A stretch of DNA of 64,000 nucleotides from positions 74,169-138,168 of the forward strand of contig CAZSKU010000004.1 of assembly GCA_964607515.1 (NCBI GenBank), written 5' to 3'. This document shows positions 33,346 to 41,505 of this stretch, one piece after another. This DNA is from UBA6080 sp964607515 (GTDB lineage Bacteria; Fermentibacterota; Fermentibacteria; Fermentibacterales; JCC-6). The notes beneath the pieces are model-generated. The model was given only the letters and a program-made list of their open reading frames with translations. It was not told the DNA's origin and made no database searches. Every line of letters starts with the position of its first letter. The stretch's first letter is position 1. The position numbers and the translations under genes are program-made.

Positions 33346-35571
33346 CTATCTAAGCACCACCGACCGCCTGAGTACGATGCCCGAAGGCGCCTCCAGTCTC
33401 TGGAAGTATATGCCCGGAGGCAGGGAGGAGGTGTCCCACGAGACCGAGTGAACCCCCGCCGCCAGTTCTCCCTGATGCAGTACGGCCACAACCCTTCCGG
33501 CCAGATCGATGACGCTCAACTCCGCCATTCCCGCCGATGGAATCGTGAACACCACCCGGGCGACGCCCGATACGGGGTTTGGAAAGCCTCCCGCCAGCGC
33601 TGGCGCCCCGGATCGAGCTTCCTCATGGATACCGGTGGTGGTCCAGCTGACAGAGGTCTCCGCGGGTTCTGAATAACCGAACTCGATACTCACCGCCTCA
33701 ACAAGGATCGTGGTGGTTTCCTCCCCCTCCGGCCGGGTCACCAGGGGCACGAAACAGGCGTTGTTGGGTGTTGCCCAGAGGAAGACCCTGCTTTCGTCGT
33801 CGTTCAACCGGTAGACGTTGTAGCTGAAGATGTCCCCGGGACTGTGCTCCCATTTCAGCCTGACCGTTCCGGAGAAATCGTCGATCTGGTAGAACTGCTC
33901 AACCAGAAGCCCTGAAGGAGGTTCAGGCTCATCCTGGGTGCCCCTGACCAACCCCAGCCGGCCTATACGGATCTGATAGTCGTTGATTACCCCGGTGCTG
34001 GAAAACCGGAGGGCAATCACCGAAAGAGTGTCGCCCGCCATGGAAGGAATGGGAATCAGAGCCTGGTTCCAACCTTCTTCCGTCCCCTCAGGCACCGGGA
34101 AGAAGTTGAAGGTCATCGGTGCCTGGGAGGCGGACAAAGCCACCTCCATGCAGGACGGCAGCCCGGCACCCCCCCTGTTCCATGCGATTACCAGGGCGTC
34201 GTCACCCTGAACCTGAGCGTCCGTCTTGTACAAGTACAGCATTGTCGTGTTTCCCGGGGAGAGTTCTCCGCTGACCTTCAGGCAGCTCCCACCGTAGAAG
34301 GAATCTTCCCAGTCGAGTTCAGGGTACAGGGCTGTTCCGTTACTCCTGGACATGTACCTCCAGGTGGGCAGCACATCCATCTGGCTGCGGTTGTGCCAGG
34401 GGCTGTCCGAAAGTACCGTTCCCTCGACGGCCGTCACGTAACCCTGCCCGGTGTTGAAGTTGGTCACGAAGGGAAGGGATGTGACCGGCGTCCTGGCGGG
34501 CACGTAATGGGCCAAGCCCTTCCAGGGATGGGCGGTCAGGGTGTTGCCCGGGTCCCGGTTGGCGCCCACCCAGAAACGGTTCTCCCGGGTGTAGAAGGCT
34601 TCGTGGCTGGACGAGTTGGTGTAGGTCCAGTTGGGGCAGTAGAATCCCAGACTCACCTTGTGATCCTGACCCTCCGGGAAGAGTCCTTCCCAGTTCACAC
34701 CGGTGTTGTACCCGTTCGACTGCACGTCCACCCCGGCGTAAAGGTCGTAAGGGCTTCTTTCCAGCGAAATGGCGTGGTTCCTGGAGTTGGTCAGCCCGGC
34801 GGACGTCCACCAGAAGTTGAGGAACATCTCGTCGCTCACCGTCTGGCCGTTGTACTGAAAGAACCAGTCGTTGCTGGCGTTCAGGGCGTTCTGCCACGAT
34901 ACAGCGCCGGACTCGGTCATGGCGTCGTACCACTGAAGACGTATGTCCGAGTTCTGCTGCATGTACAGCATCATGTCCCGCATGTCCTGGGCCAGCTGGG
35001 CATCACCCCCCGCGGTCTCCTGGTTGATGAACCAGCCGTCGAATCCGTAGTACTCAGCGACTTCGATGAGTTTGTCAGCCACCGGGAAGGTCTCTCCCTC
35101 TTTCTGTACGAAGTCCCACACCCACTGGATCTGACCTCCGTACTGGGTGGGTGGGAAAAAGACGGTCCCGTAAACCGGAACCCCGTTCCGGTGCGCCGCA
35201 TCGGTCACCCCCGGGTTCGGGGCCAGTATGAGCCCTTCCCCGGCGCTGCCCCCCCAGAACGTCAGCTGATCGACGTACTGCCAGTAGCCGAAGGCGTAGG
35301 TGTCGATTCCCGGACCTCCCTGGGAGGGATTGAAGCTGGTCGAGGGATACATGATGCTTATCGAGGTGATGCCCGCCTGACCGGGGATCGCGTGGGCGTT
35401 GCACTGGGTGTCGCCCAGGCTTCTGGTGGCCAGGGGGATTGCGCTCCTGTTGTACTCGGCGTCGGGATCCGCCTCGGGGCTCCAGGAGAGAAGGTCGGCG
35501 GGAAACCAGTAGGAAGCGTAGGGCTGACCGGGAAGCGCCTGGGCCGTAAGGATAGCGGCCAGAATCAGCAT
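33346..35571 (-). CDS. Secreted GH85 endo-beta-N-acetylglucosaminidase with C-terminal sorting-type domain
   Basis: 741 residues. A short signal peptide is followed by the GH85 catalytic domain (about 20-400): Y-A-S-Y-W-F-P, then F-F-P-P-T-Q-Y, and the catalytic Y-G-F-D-G-W-F-I-N-Q-E-T with its Asn/Glu pair. The Asn is the substrate-assisted stabiliser and the Glu the acid/base in this family. A carbohydrate-binding-like sandwich and an FnIII-like domain follow. The last 80 residues (F-P-N-P-V-S-G, then L-P-P-G-I-Y-F) match a type IX secretion (Por) or FlgD-like sorting tail. GH85 enzymes cut the chitobiose core of N-glycans. It overlaps tadA by 7 bases. Confidence 0.88.
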   Translation of the reverse strand: MLILAAILTAQALPGQPYASYWFPADLLSWSPEADPDAEYNRSAIPLATRSLGDTQCNAHAIPGQAGITSISIMYPSTSFNPSQGGPGIDTYAFGYWQYVDQLTFWGGSAGEGLILAPNPGVTDAAHRNGVPVYGTVFFPPTQYGGQIQWVWDFVQKEGETFPVADKLIEVAEYYGFDGWFINQETAGGDAQLAQDMRDMMLYMQQNSDIRLQWYDAMTESGAVSWQNALNASNDWFFQYNGQTVSDEMFLNFWWTSAGLTNSRNHAISLERSPYDLYAGVDVQSNGYNTGVNWEGLFPEGQDHKVSLGFYCPNWTYTNSSSHEAFYTRENRFWVGANRDPGNTLTAHPWKGLAHYVPARTPVTSLPFVTNFNTGQGYVTAVEGTVLSDSPWHNRSQMDVLPTWRYMSRSNGTALYPELDWEDSFYGGSCLKVSGELSPGNTTMLYLYKTDAQVQGDDALVIAWNRGGAGLPSCMEVALSASQAPMTFNFFPVPEGTEEGWNQALIPIPSMAGDTLSVIALRFSSTGVINDYQIRIGRLGLVRGTQDEPEPPSGLLVEQFYQIDDFSGTVRLKWEHSPGDIFSYNVYRLNDDESRVFLWATPNNACFVPLVTRPEGEETTTILVEAVSIEFGYSEPAETSVSWTTTGIHEEARSGAPALAGGFPNPVSGVARVVFTIPSAGMAELSVIDLAGRVVAVLHQGELAAGVHSVSWDTSSLPPGIYFQRLEAPSGIVLRRSVVLR

Positions 35572-36044
35572 GTCGAACTCCTCTCCTGTCCGCGGTGGTT
35601 CCTGAAGAACCTTTTCAGAAGCCTGGAAGACTCATCGGCCAGCACTCCGCCGGTCACTTCGGGGTAATGGTTCAGGCCGGGCATTCGAAGGAGATCGGCC
35701 ACCGACCCGAAAGCGCCGAACCTCTTGTCCCAGGCGCCGTACACCACCAGGGGAATCCTGGCGAGAAGGATCAGGCCGGCGCACATCACGCAGGGCTCGA
35801 GGGTTGTGTATAGAGTGGAGCCGGCCAGCCTCCAGTCGCCGGTGGCCCGGCAAGCGTCATCCACCGCCAGGTACTCCGCATGGGCCCAAGGCCTGCCCGT
35901 CTCCCGGGTGCGGTTGGACCTGCGGAAAACCATCCCATCCCCCGTCACAAGGACGGCGCCCACGGGAACCTCGCCCCGTTCGAATGCCGCCTCGGCCTCC
36001 GTCAGGGCCTTCCGCATGAAGTCCAGATGGTGCTGCGGTGTCAC
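35565..36044 (-). CDS. tadA: tRNA-specific adenosine deaminase
   Basis: 159 residues. Zinc-dependent deaminase motifs: W-A-H-A-E-Y (HAE) and L-E-P-C-V-M-C-A-G (PCxxC). R-F-G-A-F-G-S-V and the C-terminal helix L-L-K-R-F-F follow the TadA pattern. It converts A34 to inosine in tRNA-Arg(ACG). The start overlaps the pepP stop by 4 bases, and the end overlaps the GH85 start by 7 bases. Confidence 0.93.
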   Translation of the reverse strand: MTPQHHLDFMRKALTEAEAAFERGEVPVGAVLVTGDGMVFRRSNRTRETGRPWAHAEYLAVDDACRATGDWRLAGSTLYTTLEPCVMCAGLILLARIPLVVYGAWDKRFGAFGSVADLLRMPGLNHYPEVTGGVLADESSRLLKRFFRNHRGQERSSTC

Positions 36045-37291
36045 TTCGCCATCAGTGCTTCGATCTCGTCCGGGGTTTTGGGAAATCCCCCGGAGAGGAT
36101 GGTGTTACCGGTTTCGCCGACCAGAACGTTGTCCTCTATGCGAATTCCAATGCCTTCCTCGGACGAGTAGAAGCCGGGTTCCACGGTGAACACCATCCCC
36201 GGGGCAATGGGTACCTGGGGAACGCTCTCGTCGTGGGTATCCAGCCCGATATGGTGCCCGATGCCATGGTAGAAATACTTCTCGAATTCCTCCGGGCTTT
36301 TTATCATCCCCCGGTCCAGCAGAAGCTGCCTGTAGAAACCAGCCACCTCCTCGTTCCACTCCCTGTGAAGCTTGCCGGGACGAAGCAGTTCGATCGCCTT
36401 GCTCTGGACTTCCAGGACGAGTTCCATCAGTTCCCTCTGCCTCGGGGTGTACCTGCCGTTCACCGGAACCGTGCGGGTGATGTCGGCGCAGTACAGGTTC
36501 TTCATGGCGCCGTGGTCCACCAGCAGGAGTTCCCCGTCAGCCAGTGCAGCGTTGTTCTCGCAGTAGTGGAGGCAGGTTGCCCTTGATCCGCCGGCGCAGA
36601 TGGCGGGGAAGGCCGGAGTCTTCTCCCCCTCAAGAGCCCACGCGTAAAGAAGTTCGGCCTCGAAGGCGTACTCCATCATCCCCGGTGAAAGCCGGCCGAG
36701 CGCCCTCTCGAAACCTCTTCGGGTGAGGGCGGCGGCTTCCCGGATCATCTCCACCTCGGCATCGTCCTTAATCATCCTCAGCCTGGTGATCCTGTCGGAG
36801 GCGCTTGCCACTTCCACATCCGGGAAATGGCTGCGGAACCGGTTCACCAGGGCCAGCCCCCTGCCCGGACGGTCCCCCATGGATGTCCTGTGCCAGTCGA
36901 AGAAGACGGTTCGGATTCCCTCCCGGCATACGAGCCTGGACAGGAACTTCTCCTGGCCACCGGTGAACCGGACATCCTCTATGCCGCTGATGGCGACGGC
37001 CTGCTCCCGGGTGAGAACCCTGCCGTACCACTTTGCGTACTCGTCATCGTAGGGAGCGATGTAGAGGCACTCCTTGACCTGCCCTCCCCCCGCAAGCCTC
37101 CACATGAACAGCCAGCTCTCCTCCTGGGTGATGCCGGACAGGTAGAACAGGTTTCTCGAGGGAACCAGGCTGTGGACCGCGTCGGAGCTTGACGGGATGG
37201 AGGACGAGGCGGGCACCGCCAGGCAGAATTCCGGGGGCAGCGTCTCAACCAGCCTGCCGCGTCTTGCCTTGAACGTCTCAGCAGTGAACAC
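36041..37291 (-). CDS. pepP: Xaa-Pro aminopeptidase (M24 family)
   Basis: 416 residues from a GTG at 37291 that overlaps the nitroreductase stop (TAGTG) and has GGAAGGAG five bases upstream. The N-terminal domain (about 1-170) is the creatinase-like part. The C-terminal pita-bread fold has the metal ligands in V-D-H-G-A, C-A-D-I-T-R-T, Y-H-G-I-G-H-H-I-G and V-E-P-G-F-Y, ending with R-I-E-D-N-V-L-V. It releases an N-terminal residue next to proline, using two manganese ions in the cytoplasm. Confidence 0.93.
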   Translation of the reverse strand: MFTAETFKARRGRLVETLPPEFCLAVPASSSIPSSSDAVHSLVPSRNLFYLSGITQEESWLFMWRLAGGGQVKECLYIAPYDDEYAKWYGRVLTREQAVAISGIEDVRFTGGQEKFLSRLVCREGIRTVFFDWHRTSMGDRPGRGLALVNRFRSHFPDVEVASASDRITRLRMIKDDAEVEMIREAAALTRRGFERALGRLSPGMMEYAFEAELLYAWALEGEKTPAFPAICAGGSRATCLHYCENNAALADGELLLVDHGAMKNLYCADITRTVPVNGRYTPRQRELMELVLEVQSKAIELLRPGKLHREWNEEVAGFYRQLLLDRGMIKSPEEFEKYFYHGIGHHIGLDTHDESVPQVPIAPGMVFTVEPGFYSSEEGIGIRIEDNVLVGETGNTILSGGFPKTPDEIEALMAK

Positions 37292-37863
37292 TACGTCTCC
37301 TTCCCTATGAGCTCCGCAGCTGACAGCTTCGGCACGTGATGTCTGCCGGCGGAGTCCCGGTAGTACTTCCTGGAACCGGAGCATTTTTCCAGGATGATTT
37401 CCTCCCCCGGATAACCCAGGGCGATGACCAGCTCCGGTGAGTATCCCTCTGAACACGCCAATGAAGCCACATCATCGTGTGAGAAGGACAGCAGGATACA
37501 CGCCCCCAGTCCCTTCTCCCGGGCCGCCAGGGTGATGTACGCCGCCGCTATGCCGGCGTCGAGGCCGTTGTATGGCTTCTTGCCATCATCAGGGGACGAA
37601 ACGACGATGTAGGCCGCGGGCCGAAGGCCCTCTTCCGGACCGTTCCAGTCATTCAGCAGGGCGGCCCATTTCAACCCCGAAAAAATCCTCGCCCGCTGCG
37701 GGTCTCCGGTAACCAGTGAGTACCTGAGTCTCTGAAGGTTTCCCGCGCAAGGCGCCAGGGAGGCCGCTTCGATGAGGAAGAGCAGATCCTCCCTCGGGGG
37801 GCGGACCGTCTCAATGAAACGCCGGGTGGATCTCGCGGTTCTTGCCAGTTCGATGAACTCCAT
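37291..37863 (-). CDS. Nitroreductase-family oxidoreductase
   Basis: 190 residues from the ATG at 37863, with GGAAGGGGGTG upstream. The start A-R-T-A-R-S-T-R-R-F, the E-A-A-S-L-A-P-C-A-G-N-L-Q region and the G-L-D-A-G-I-A-A-A-Y-I-T-L-A-A segment form the FMN-binding nitroreductase fold. Typically a dimeric flavoenzyme reducing quinones, nitroaromatics or flavins with NAD(P)H; the substrate is unknown. First gene of the operon nitroreductase-pepP-tadA-GH85. Confidence 0.88.
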   Translation of the reverse strand: MEFIELARTARSTRRFIETVRPPREDLLFLIEAASLAPCAGNLQRLRYSLVTGDPQRARIFSGLKWAALLNDWNGPEEGLRPAAYIVVSSPDDGKKPYNGLDAGIAAAYITLAAREKGLGACILLSFSHDDVASLACSEGYSPELVIALGYPGEEIILEKCSGSRKYYRDSAGRHHVPKLSAAELIGKET

Positions 37864-37900
37864 GACACCCCCTTCCATGTTCAAGTATAACAACAACGAA

Positions 37901-37930
37901 AAGGGGCGCGGCTATCACGCCGCGCCCCTT
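37901..37930 (-). terminator. Rho-independent terminator after Hsp20
   Basis: A perfect 12-bp stem (AAGGGGCGCGGC at 37901-37912, complement at 37919-37930) with a 6-base loop. On the minus strand it is followed by TTCGTTGTTG, so it terminates the hsp20 transcript before the nitroreductase gene. Confidence 0.8.
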
Positions 37931-37952
37931 CCGGAGCCGCTCAAATCGGGGA

Positions 37953-38393
37953 TCAGCCCTTTATGGCGATCTTCCTGTGAAGAGCCTTCTCCTCCTTGGG
38001 GATCGTGATGGTGAGAACGCCGTCGGCAAAGCCGGCCTCGGCCTTGTCATGCTTCACGTCCGGCGGAAGGCTGAAGCTGCGGGTGAACGAACCGTACCGC
38101 ATCTCCCTGCGGTGCCATGTTTCGCCCGACTCTTCCTCCTGGGTCTTCTTCTCGCCGCGGATGGTGAGAATCCCGTTGGCTACCTCGATCTCGATGCTTT
38201 CCTTGGGGATTCCCGGAAGTTCCGCCTTGATACAGATGCAGTCGCCCTTCTCGCATATGTCCACGGGCGGTGCCCACTGGAACTCCTGGGTCGAGTCGAG
38301 CTCAGGCCAGAGGCCATCGAACACCCTGCTCATGTTCCTCACCATGTCGTAGGGGGTGAGACCCGTTTCGCGGTTCTGCCTGATCAGTCTCAT
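37953..38393 (-). CDS. Small heat-shock protein Hsp20
   Basis: 146 residues from the ATG at 38393, with GGAGAAAAATC upstream. The alpha-crystallin domain spans about 40-140, including V-D-I-C-E-K-G-D, A-E-L-P-G-I, I-R-G-E-K-K, R-R-E-M-R-Y-G-S-F-T-R-S and G-V-L-T-I-T-I-P-K. It is an ATP-independent holdase chaperone that binds unfolding proteins under stress. The 233-bp region upstream holds structured sequence. Confidence 0.93.
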   Translation of the reverse strand: MRLIRQNRETGLTPYDMVRNMSRVFDGLWPELDSTQEFQWAPPVDICEKGDCICIKAELPGIPKESIEIEVANGILTIRGEKKTQEEESGETWHRREMRYGSFTRSFSLPPDVKHDKAEAGFADGVLTITIPKEEKALHRKIAIKG

Positions 38394-38488
38394 GATTTTT
38401 CTCCTTTCCGCTTTCGTCCCTTTTCGGGGTTTCCGGCAAAAAGGGTAAATGCAAATGGCTTGCCAAATCATATAGAAGCAAGGCTTAA

Positions 38489-38501
38489 TGATTGTACATC
38501 A
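38489..38501. promoter_or_regulatory. Imperfect palindrome upstream of Hsp20
   Basis: TGATTGTACATCA is nearly self-complementary (TGAT and ATCA arms around TGTAC) and lies about 95 bases before the hsp20 start. It could bind a dimeric regulator; no CIRCE or HrcA site is seen. Confidence 0.3.
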
Positions 38502-38510
38502 GTAATTTGG

Positions 38511-38617
38511 GGTAGCTCAGCCGCTACTCTTGGCCGGGTATCGCAACCCCGGTGCGCCAGAACGACGCACCGGGTGAATCAGAGCCTGCGGCGGGCAGAA
38601 GAACCTTCCGCTCTACC
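38511..38617. ncRNA. Possible structured RNA between tldE and hsp20
   Basis: Intergenic sequence with nested pairing: a closing stem GGTAG (38511-38515) with CTACC (38613-38617) and a 9-bp GC-rich stem CCCGGTGCG (38548-38556) with its complement (38566-38574) and a 9-base loop. A weaker stem-loop lies near 38584-38596. The strand is unclear. It could be an hsp20 5' leader (minus) or an independent RNA (plus). It does not match tRNA, tmRNA, SRP or RNase P RNA motifs that I know. Confidence 0.35.
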
Positions 38618-38626
38618 GTAGAATTT

Positions 38627-39937
38627 CTACCTGCCCGAGACGCTGACGCTCTCCAGCAGAACCGCCGGATCCCGCCGGGCGGACAGAGGGTTGAAGGGGG
38701 TGTTCTGAACCGCTATTACCTTCTGAAGGACGTCGTAGACGTTACCCGCCATCATGCCGTCCTTCACCCTGCCGACGATTCTGCCGTCACGCACGAGCAG
38801 ACCGGGGTTGAATCCCACTGAGAAGTCGCCGTTGATGATGTTGCCGGAATGGGCGCCAAGCAGCCCGAAGACCACTATTCCCCGATCCATCATCCCCATC
38901 ATCTCTTCGAAGGAGTGGTCGCCGGTTTCGAAGGTGCCATTCCTGAAGCTGGGTTCCGGGGGCAGGGCCACCGGGTCGCCCCCCCACATGCCCGATCTGA
39001 ATCCCGTTCCCGTGGGCTGAACGCCGATCTTCCCCGAGTAGAACAGGTTGGTGTAGGGCCCTGTAAACACGCCCCGGTCGAACAGCGCGAGCCTGCGCGT
39101 GGGAACTCCCTCGTCGTCGAATCTTCGCCGGGCGACCGGGGGGTCCATGTCCGGGTCGGAGGACAGGGTGAGTTTCTCCGAGAGAACCTGTTTGCCGGTT
39201 TTTCCCCGGAGAGGGGTTGCTCCCGCGTGGAATGCCTTGGCGCTGGCCGCGGCGGTGAGCCTCCAGAGAACTCCGTAGAGGCTGCCCGGAGTCAGCATGA
39301 CCTGCATCCTGCCTTCCCCGGCGTTCACTTCCGGAAGGGAGTCCCTGTACAATCCGCACAATTTCCGGATGGTCTCTCGGTCTACAGGGATCCGGGAAAC
39401 CCCGGCGAAGCCCGTGCTCAGACCAGTCTCCGTGCCGGGATACCTTACGGAAATGTGTCCGAACACGCCGGAACTCCTGTGGAGCATCAGGTCGCCGGAG
39501 GTACTCCCCACCCGGATGGTCTCCAGGGCGCTTCCGGCGGATGTGTCAATACTCTCGGGGGGAAGTTCCGCGGCCATCCTCTCCATGGAGACGCATGCGT
39601 CCAAGGCATGGTCGAAACCCGATTCGCCCACGGTTTCGTCGAAGGCGTCGGTATCCGGCGGAAGGCTGCCCCGATGGAATCGAAACTCAACTTCAGGGCC
39701 GTTTTTCATCGAAAGCAGGGCGCTGTCCAGCAGAGACTGCCTGTCGTCGAGATTCTTGGTGTAAGCTGTTCCCAGCCGGCCGTCCGCGATGATCCTCAGG
39801 GCGACGCCGGACTGAAGGGAGGCCGAGGTTTCCACCACCCGGCCCTCCCGCCTGGACAGTTCCACGGTCCTGGATTCGTAACCGTATACTTCGGCCTCGC
39901 AGCCGGCCTTCCTGGCCAGATCCAGCAGCTTCTCCAT
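38627..39937 (-). CDS. tldE: TldE/PmbA metalloprotease-family subunit
   Basis: 436 residues from the ATG at 39937, one base after the tldD stop. It has the PmbA/TldE pattern: E-V-Y-G-Y-E-S-R-T-V, V-L-T-P-G-S-L near the middle, D-D-E-G-V-P-T-R-R and the C-terminal G-A-H-S-G-N-I-I-N-G-D-F-S-V-G. TldE is the non-catalytic partner of TldD; together they degrade unfolded or modified peptides, including microcin B17 precursors. The stop falls inside the palindromic GTAGAATTTCTAC at 38618-38630. Confidence 0.93.
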   Translation of the reverse strand: MEKLLDLARKAGCEAEVYGYESRTVELSRREGRVVETSASLQSGVALRIIADGRLGTAYTKNLDDRQSLLDSALLSMKNGPEVEFRFHRGSLPPDTDAFDETVGESGFDHALDACVSMERMAAELPPESIDTSAGSALETIRVGSTSGDLMLHRSSGVFGHISVRYPGTETGLSTGFAGVSRIPVDRETIRKLCGLYRDSLPEVNAGEGRMQVMLTPGSLYGVLWRLTAAASAKAFHAGATPLRGKTGKQVLSEKLTLSSDPDMDPPVARRRFDDEGVPTRRLALFDRGVFTGPYTNLFYSGKIGVQPTGTGFRSGMWGGDPVALPPEPSFRNGTFETGDHSFEEMMGMMDRGIVVFGLLGAHSGNIINGDFSVGFNPGLLVRDGRIVGRVKDGMMAGNVYDVLQKVIAVQNTPFNPLSARRDPAVLLESVSVSGR

Positions 39938-39938
39938 G

Positions 39939-41300
39939 TCACACACCCCCCACAACCATGCCCCGGATGAGGATAGAGGGGCCCCCGTGTCCGCTCTTGA
40001 TGTTCATCTGCCCCTTGCCGCAGCCGCCACGCTCGTTGATCTGGAAATCGTCGGCGGCGGCCTCGATGCTTCTAAGGGTGGAGAAGAGGTTGCCCATGAT
40101 GTTGATGTCCCTGACCATCGGCCCCTTCTTTCCTCCTTTCACCTTGTAGCCGTACTGAGCGCCGAAGGTGAAGTTTTCACCGGCGGTCTGGCCGCCCTTG
40201 GCATCGCAGAGCAAAAGACCGTCGCCGAGACGGCTCAGAAGTCCGTCGAAACTGTTCTGGCCCGGCTCGAAGAAGATGGTCCCCATTCTCACTATCGGTT
40301 CGTACCTGTAGTCCTCGGCCACCGCGTGGCCGGTAACTCCTTCCCCGAACTCCCCAGCGGTTCTGAGTGAGTGGAGTCGGCCGGTGAGAACGCCCCGTCG
40401 CATCAACTGAACCCGTCTTACGGGAACCCCTTCGTCATCGTAACGGTAGAAGCCCACCTGCCCGGGAAGCGTGGAATCAGCCACGATGTTCACCGCTTCG
40501 CTTCCCAGTTCGGCACCCAGGGCCATCTTCGCCCTCAGTGACGAGTTGTCCTCGATGATGTCGGCTTCGCTGAAATGGCCGAAGGCTTCGTGGGCGAAGA
40601 CGCCTGTCATGGAGGAGTTCAGAACCACGTCGTAGGTTCCGGCCTTCAGGGGTTCCGCATTCAGCAGGGCGGAGGCCAGCTCGGCGCGCCTTCTGAATTC
40701 CTGCTCTCTGCCGAGAAGGCGGTGAAAACCGTCTGCTCCTCCCACGGCCACCCGGATGTTCTGAAGCAGCCCGTTCCTTTCCGCCACCGCTTCCCCGCCT
40801 ATGGCCACGGTGACGACCCTCTCCCGGATACCCGCGCCCCTGGTGCTGACGAAGAACTTATCCCTGTCGACCTCCGAGTAGGAAACGTTCGTGGCGACGA
40901 TGTCCGGCATCTCCAGCATCAGCCGGCTGTACCCCGCGGTCAGGTCCAGCTTCTCCTTCAGGGGCACCGCAGCGGGATCGGTTTTCAGAATCGGCTTCAC
41001 TTCATCGGTGCAAGGCGGCGCGTCCGCCAGGACGACCTTCTTCCCGCTGTCCCCCATCACTCTGGCGCCGTCGGCAGCCAGCCTGAGCGCTTCCGGCACG
41101 TCCTCCCGCCTGGTTGCAGTGGCCGAGGCAAATCCGTCCTTCCTGAGCACCCTCACCACGAACCCGTCGGTGGACACCGAGTCAACGCCCTTGAGCTTGT
41201 CGTTGACGATGTCGGCGCTGGTGGTCCTCATCCGCTCGTAACGTATATCGGCATAATCCGCCTCGATCCCTGCCAGCATCCCCCTCAGTTTTTCGAGCAT
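39939..41300 (-). CDS. tldD: TldD metalloprotease
   Basis: 453 residues from the ATG at 41300, behind GGAGGTGGACAG. The zinc motif H-E-A-F-G-H is followed by D-I-I-E-D-N, and later D-D-E-G-V-P-V-R-R and G-G-C-G-K-G-Q, all typical of TldD. It is the catalytic half of the TldD/TldE heterodimer, which encloses a proteolytic chamber. It is cotranscribed with tldE and preceded by a plausible promoter with a palindrome across the -10. Confidence 0.95.
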   Translation of the reverse strand: MLEKLRGMLAGIEADYADIRYERMRTTSADIVNDKLKGVDSVSTDGFVVRVLRKDGFASATATRREDVPEALRLAADGARVMGDSGKKVVLADAPPCTDEVKPILKTDPAAVPLKEKLDLTAGYSRLMLEMPDIVATNVSYSEVDRDKFFVSTRGAGIRERVVTVAIGGEAVAERNGLLQNIRVAVGGADGFHRLLGREQEFRRRAELASALLNAEPLKAGTYDVVLNSSMTGVFAHEAFGHFSEADIIEDNSSLRAKMALGAELGSEAVNIVADSTLPGQVGFYRYDDEGVPVRRVQLMRRGVLTGRLHSLRTAGEFGEGVTGHAVAEDYRYEPIVRMGTIFFEPGQNSFDGLLSRLGDGLLLCDAKGGQTAGENFTFGAQYGYKVKGGKKGPMVRDINIMGNLFSTLRSIEAAADDFQINERGGCGKGQMNIKSGHGGPSILIRGMVVGGV

Positions 41301-41331
41301 CTGTCCACCTCCAGAATAGAATTGACGATGG

Positions 41332-41364
41332 TGTAACATTACACTGCCCGGTGGAGAACCGCAA
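41332..41364 (-). promoter_or_regulatory. Promoter with palindromic -10 region upstream of tldD
   Basis: Minus strand: TTGCGG (41359-41364), a 17-base spacer and TAATGT (41336-41341). The -10 lies in the 12-base palindrome TGTAACATTACA (41332-41343), a plausible repressor site. Confidence 0.45.
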
Positions 41365-41418
41365 AAAGACTGATCGTCACATGCCCTAATCTGTTGTAGG
41401 ACAAATAACTACAGACAA

Positions 41419-41444
41419 TAGTTGATTTTGTTTACTCCGTCCCC
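41419..41444. repeat. Partial copy of the palindromic element end
   Basis: 26 bases ending TTTACTCCGTCCCC match the last 26 bases of the right arm at 32378-32403 at 24 positions. The opposite arm is missing; only the small hairpin AACTA/TAGTT (41407-41423) remains. It lies between the tldD promoter and the HtrA gene end. Confidence 0.75.
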
Positions 41445-41447
41445 GAA

Positions 41448-41482
41448 GCGGGCGCCGGAAAGGGGGGTGAACCGGCGCCCGC
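41448..41482 (-). terminator. Hairpin after the HtrA protease gene
   Basis: A perfect 11-bp stem GCGGGCGCCGG (41448-41458), complement at 41472-41482, with a 13-base loop, 24 bases past the HtrA stop. There is no clear T-tract, so it may be a 3' stabiliser rather than a terminator. Confidence 0.5.
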
Positions 41483-41505
41483 CGGGGTGGGGGGGGAAGT
41501 GGAAT

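Noticed and set aside
38511..38617. Possible SRP RNA, tRNA or tmRNA in the hsp20 gap
   Set aside because: The SRP apical motif, a tRNA T-loop and the tmRNA tag region are all absent; kept only as an unclassified structured stretch.
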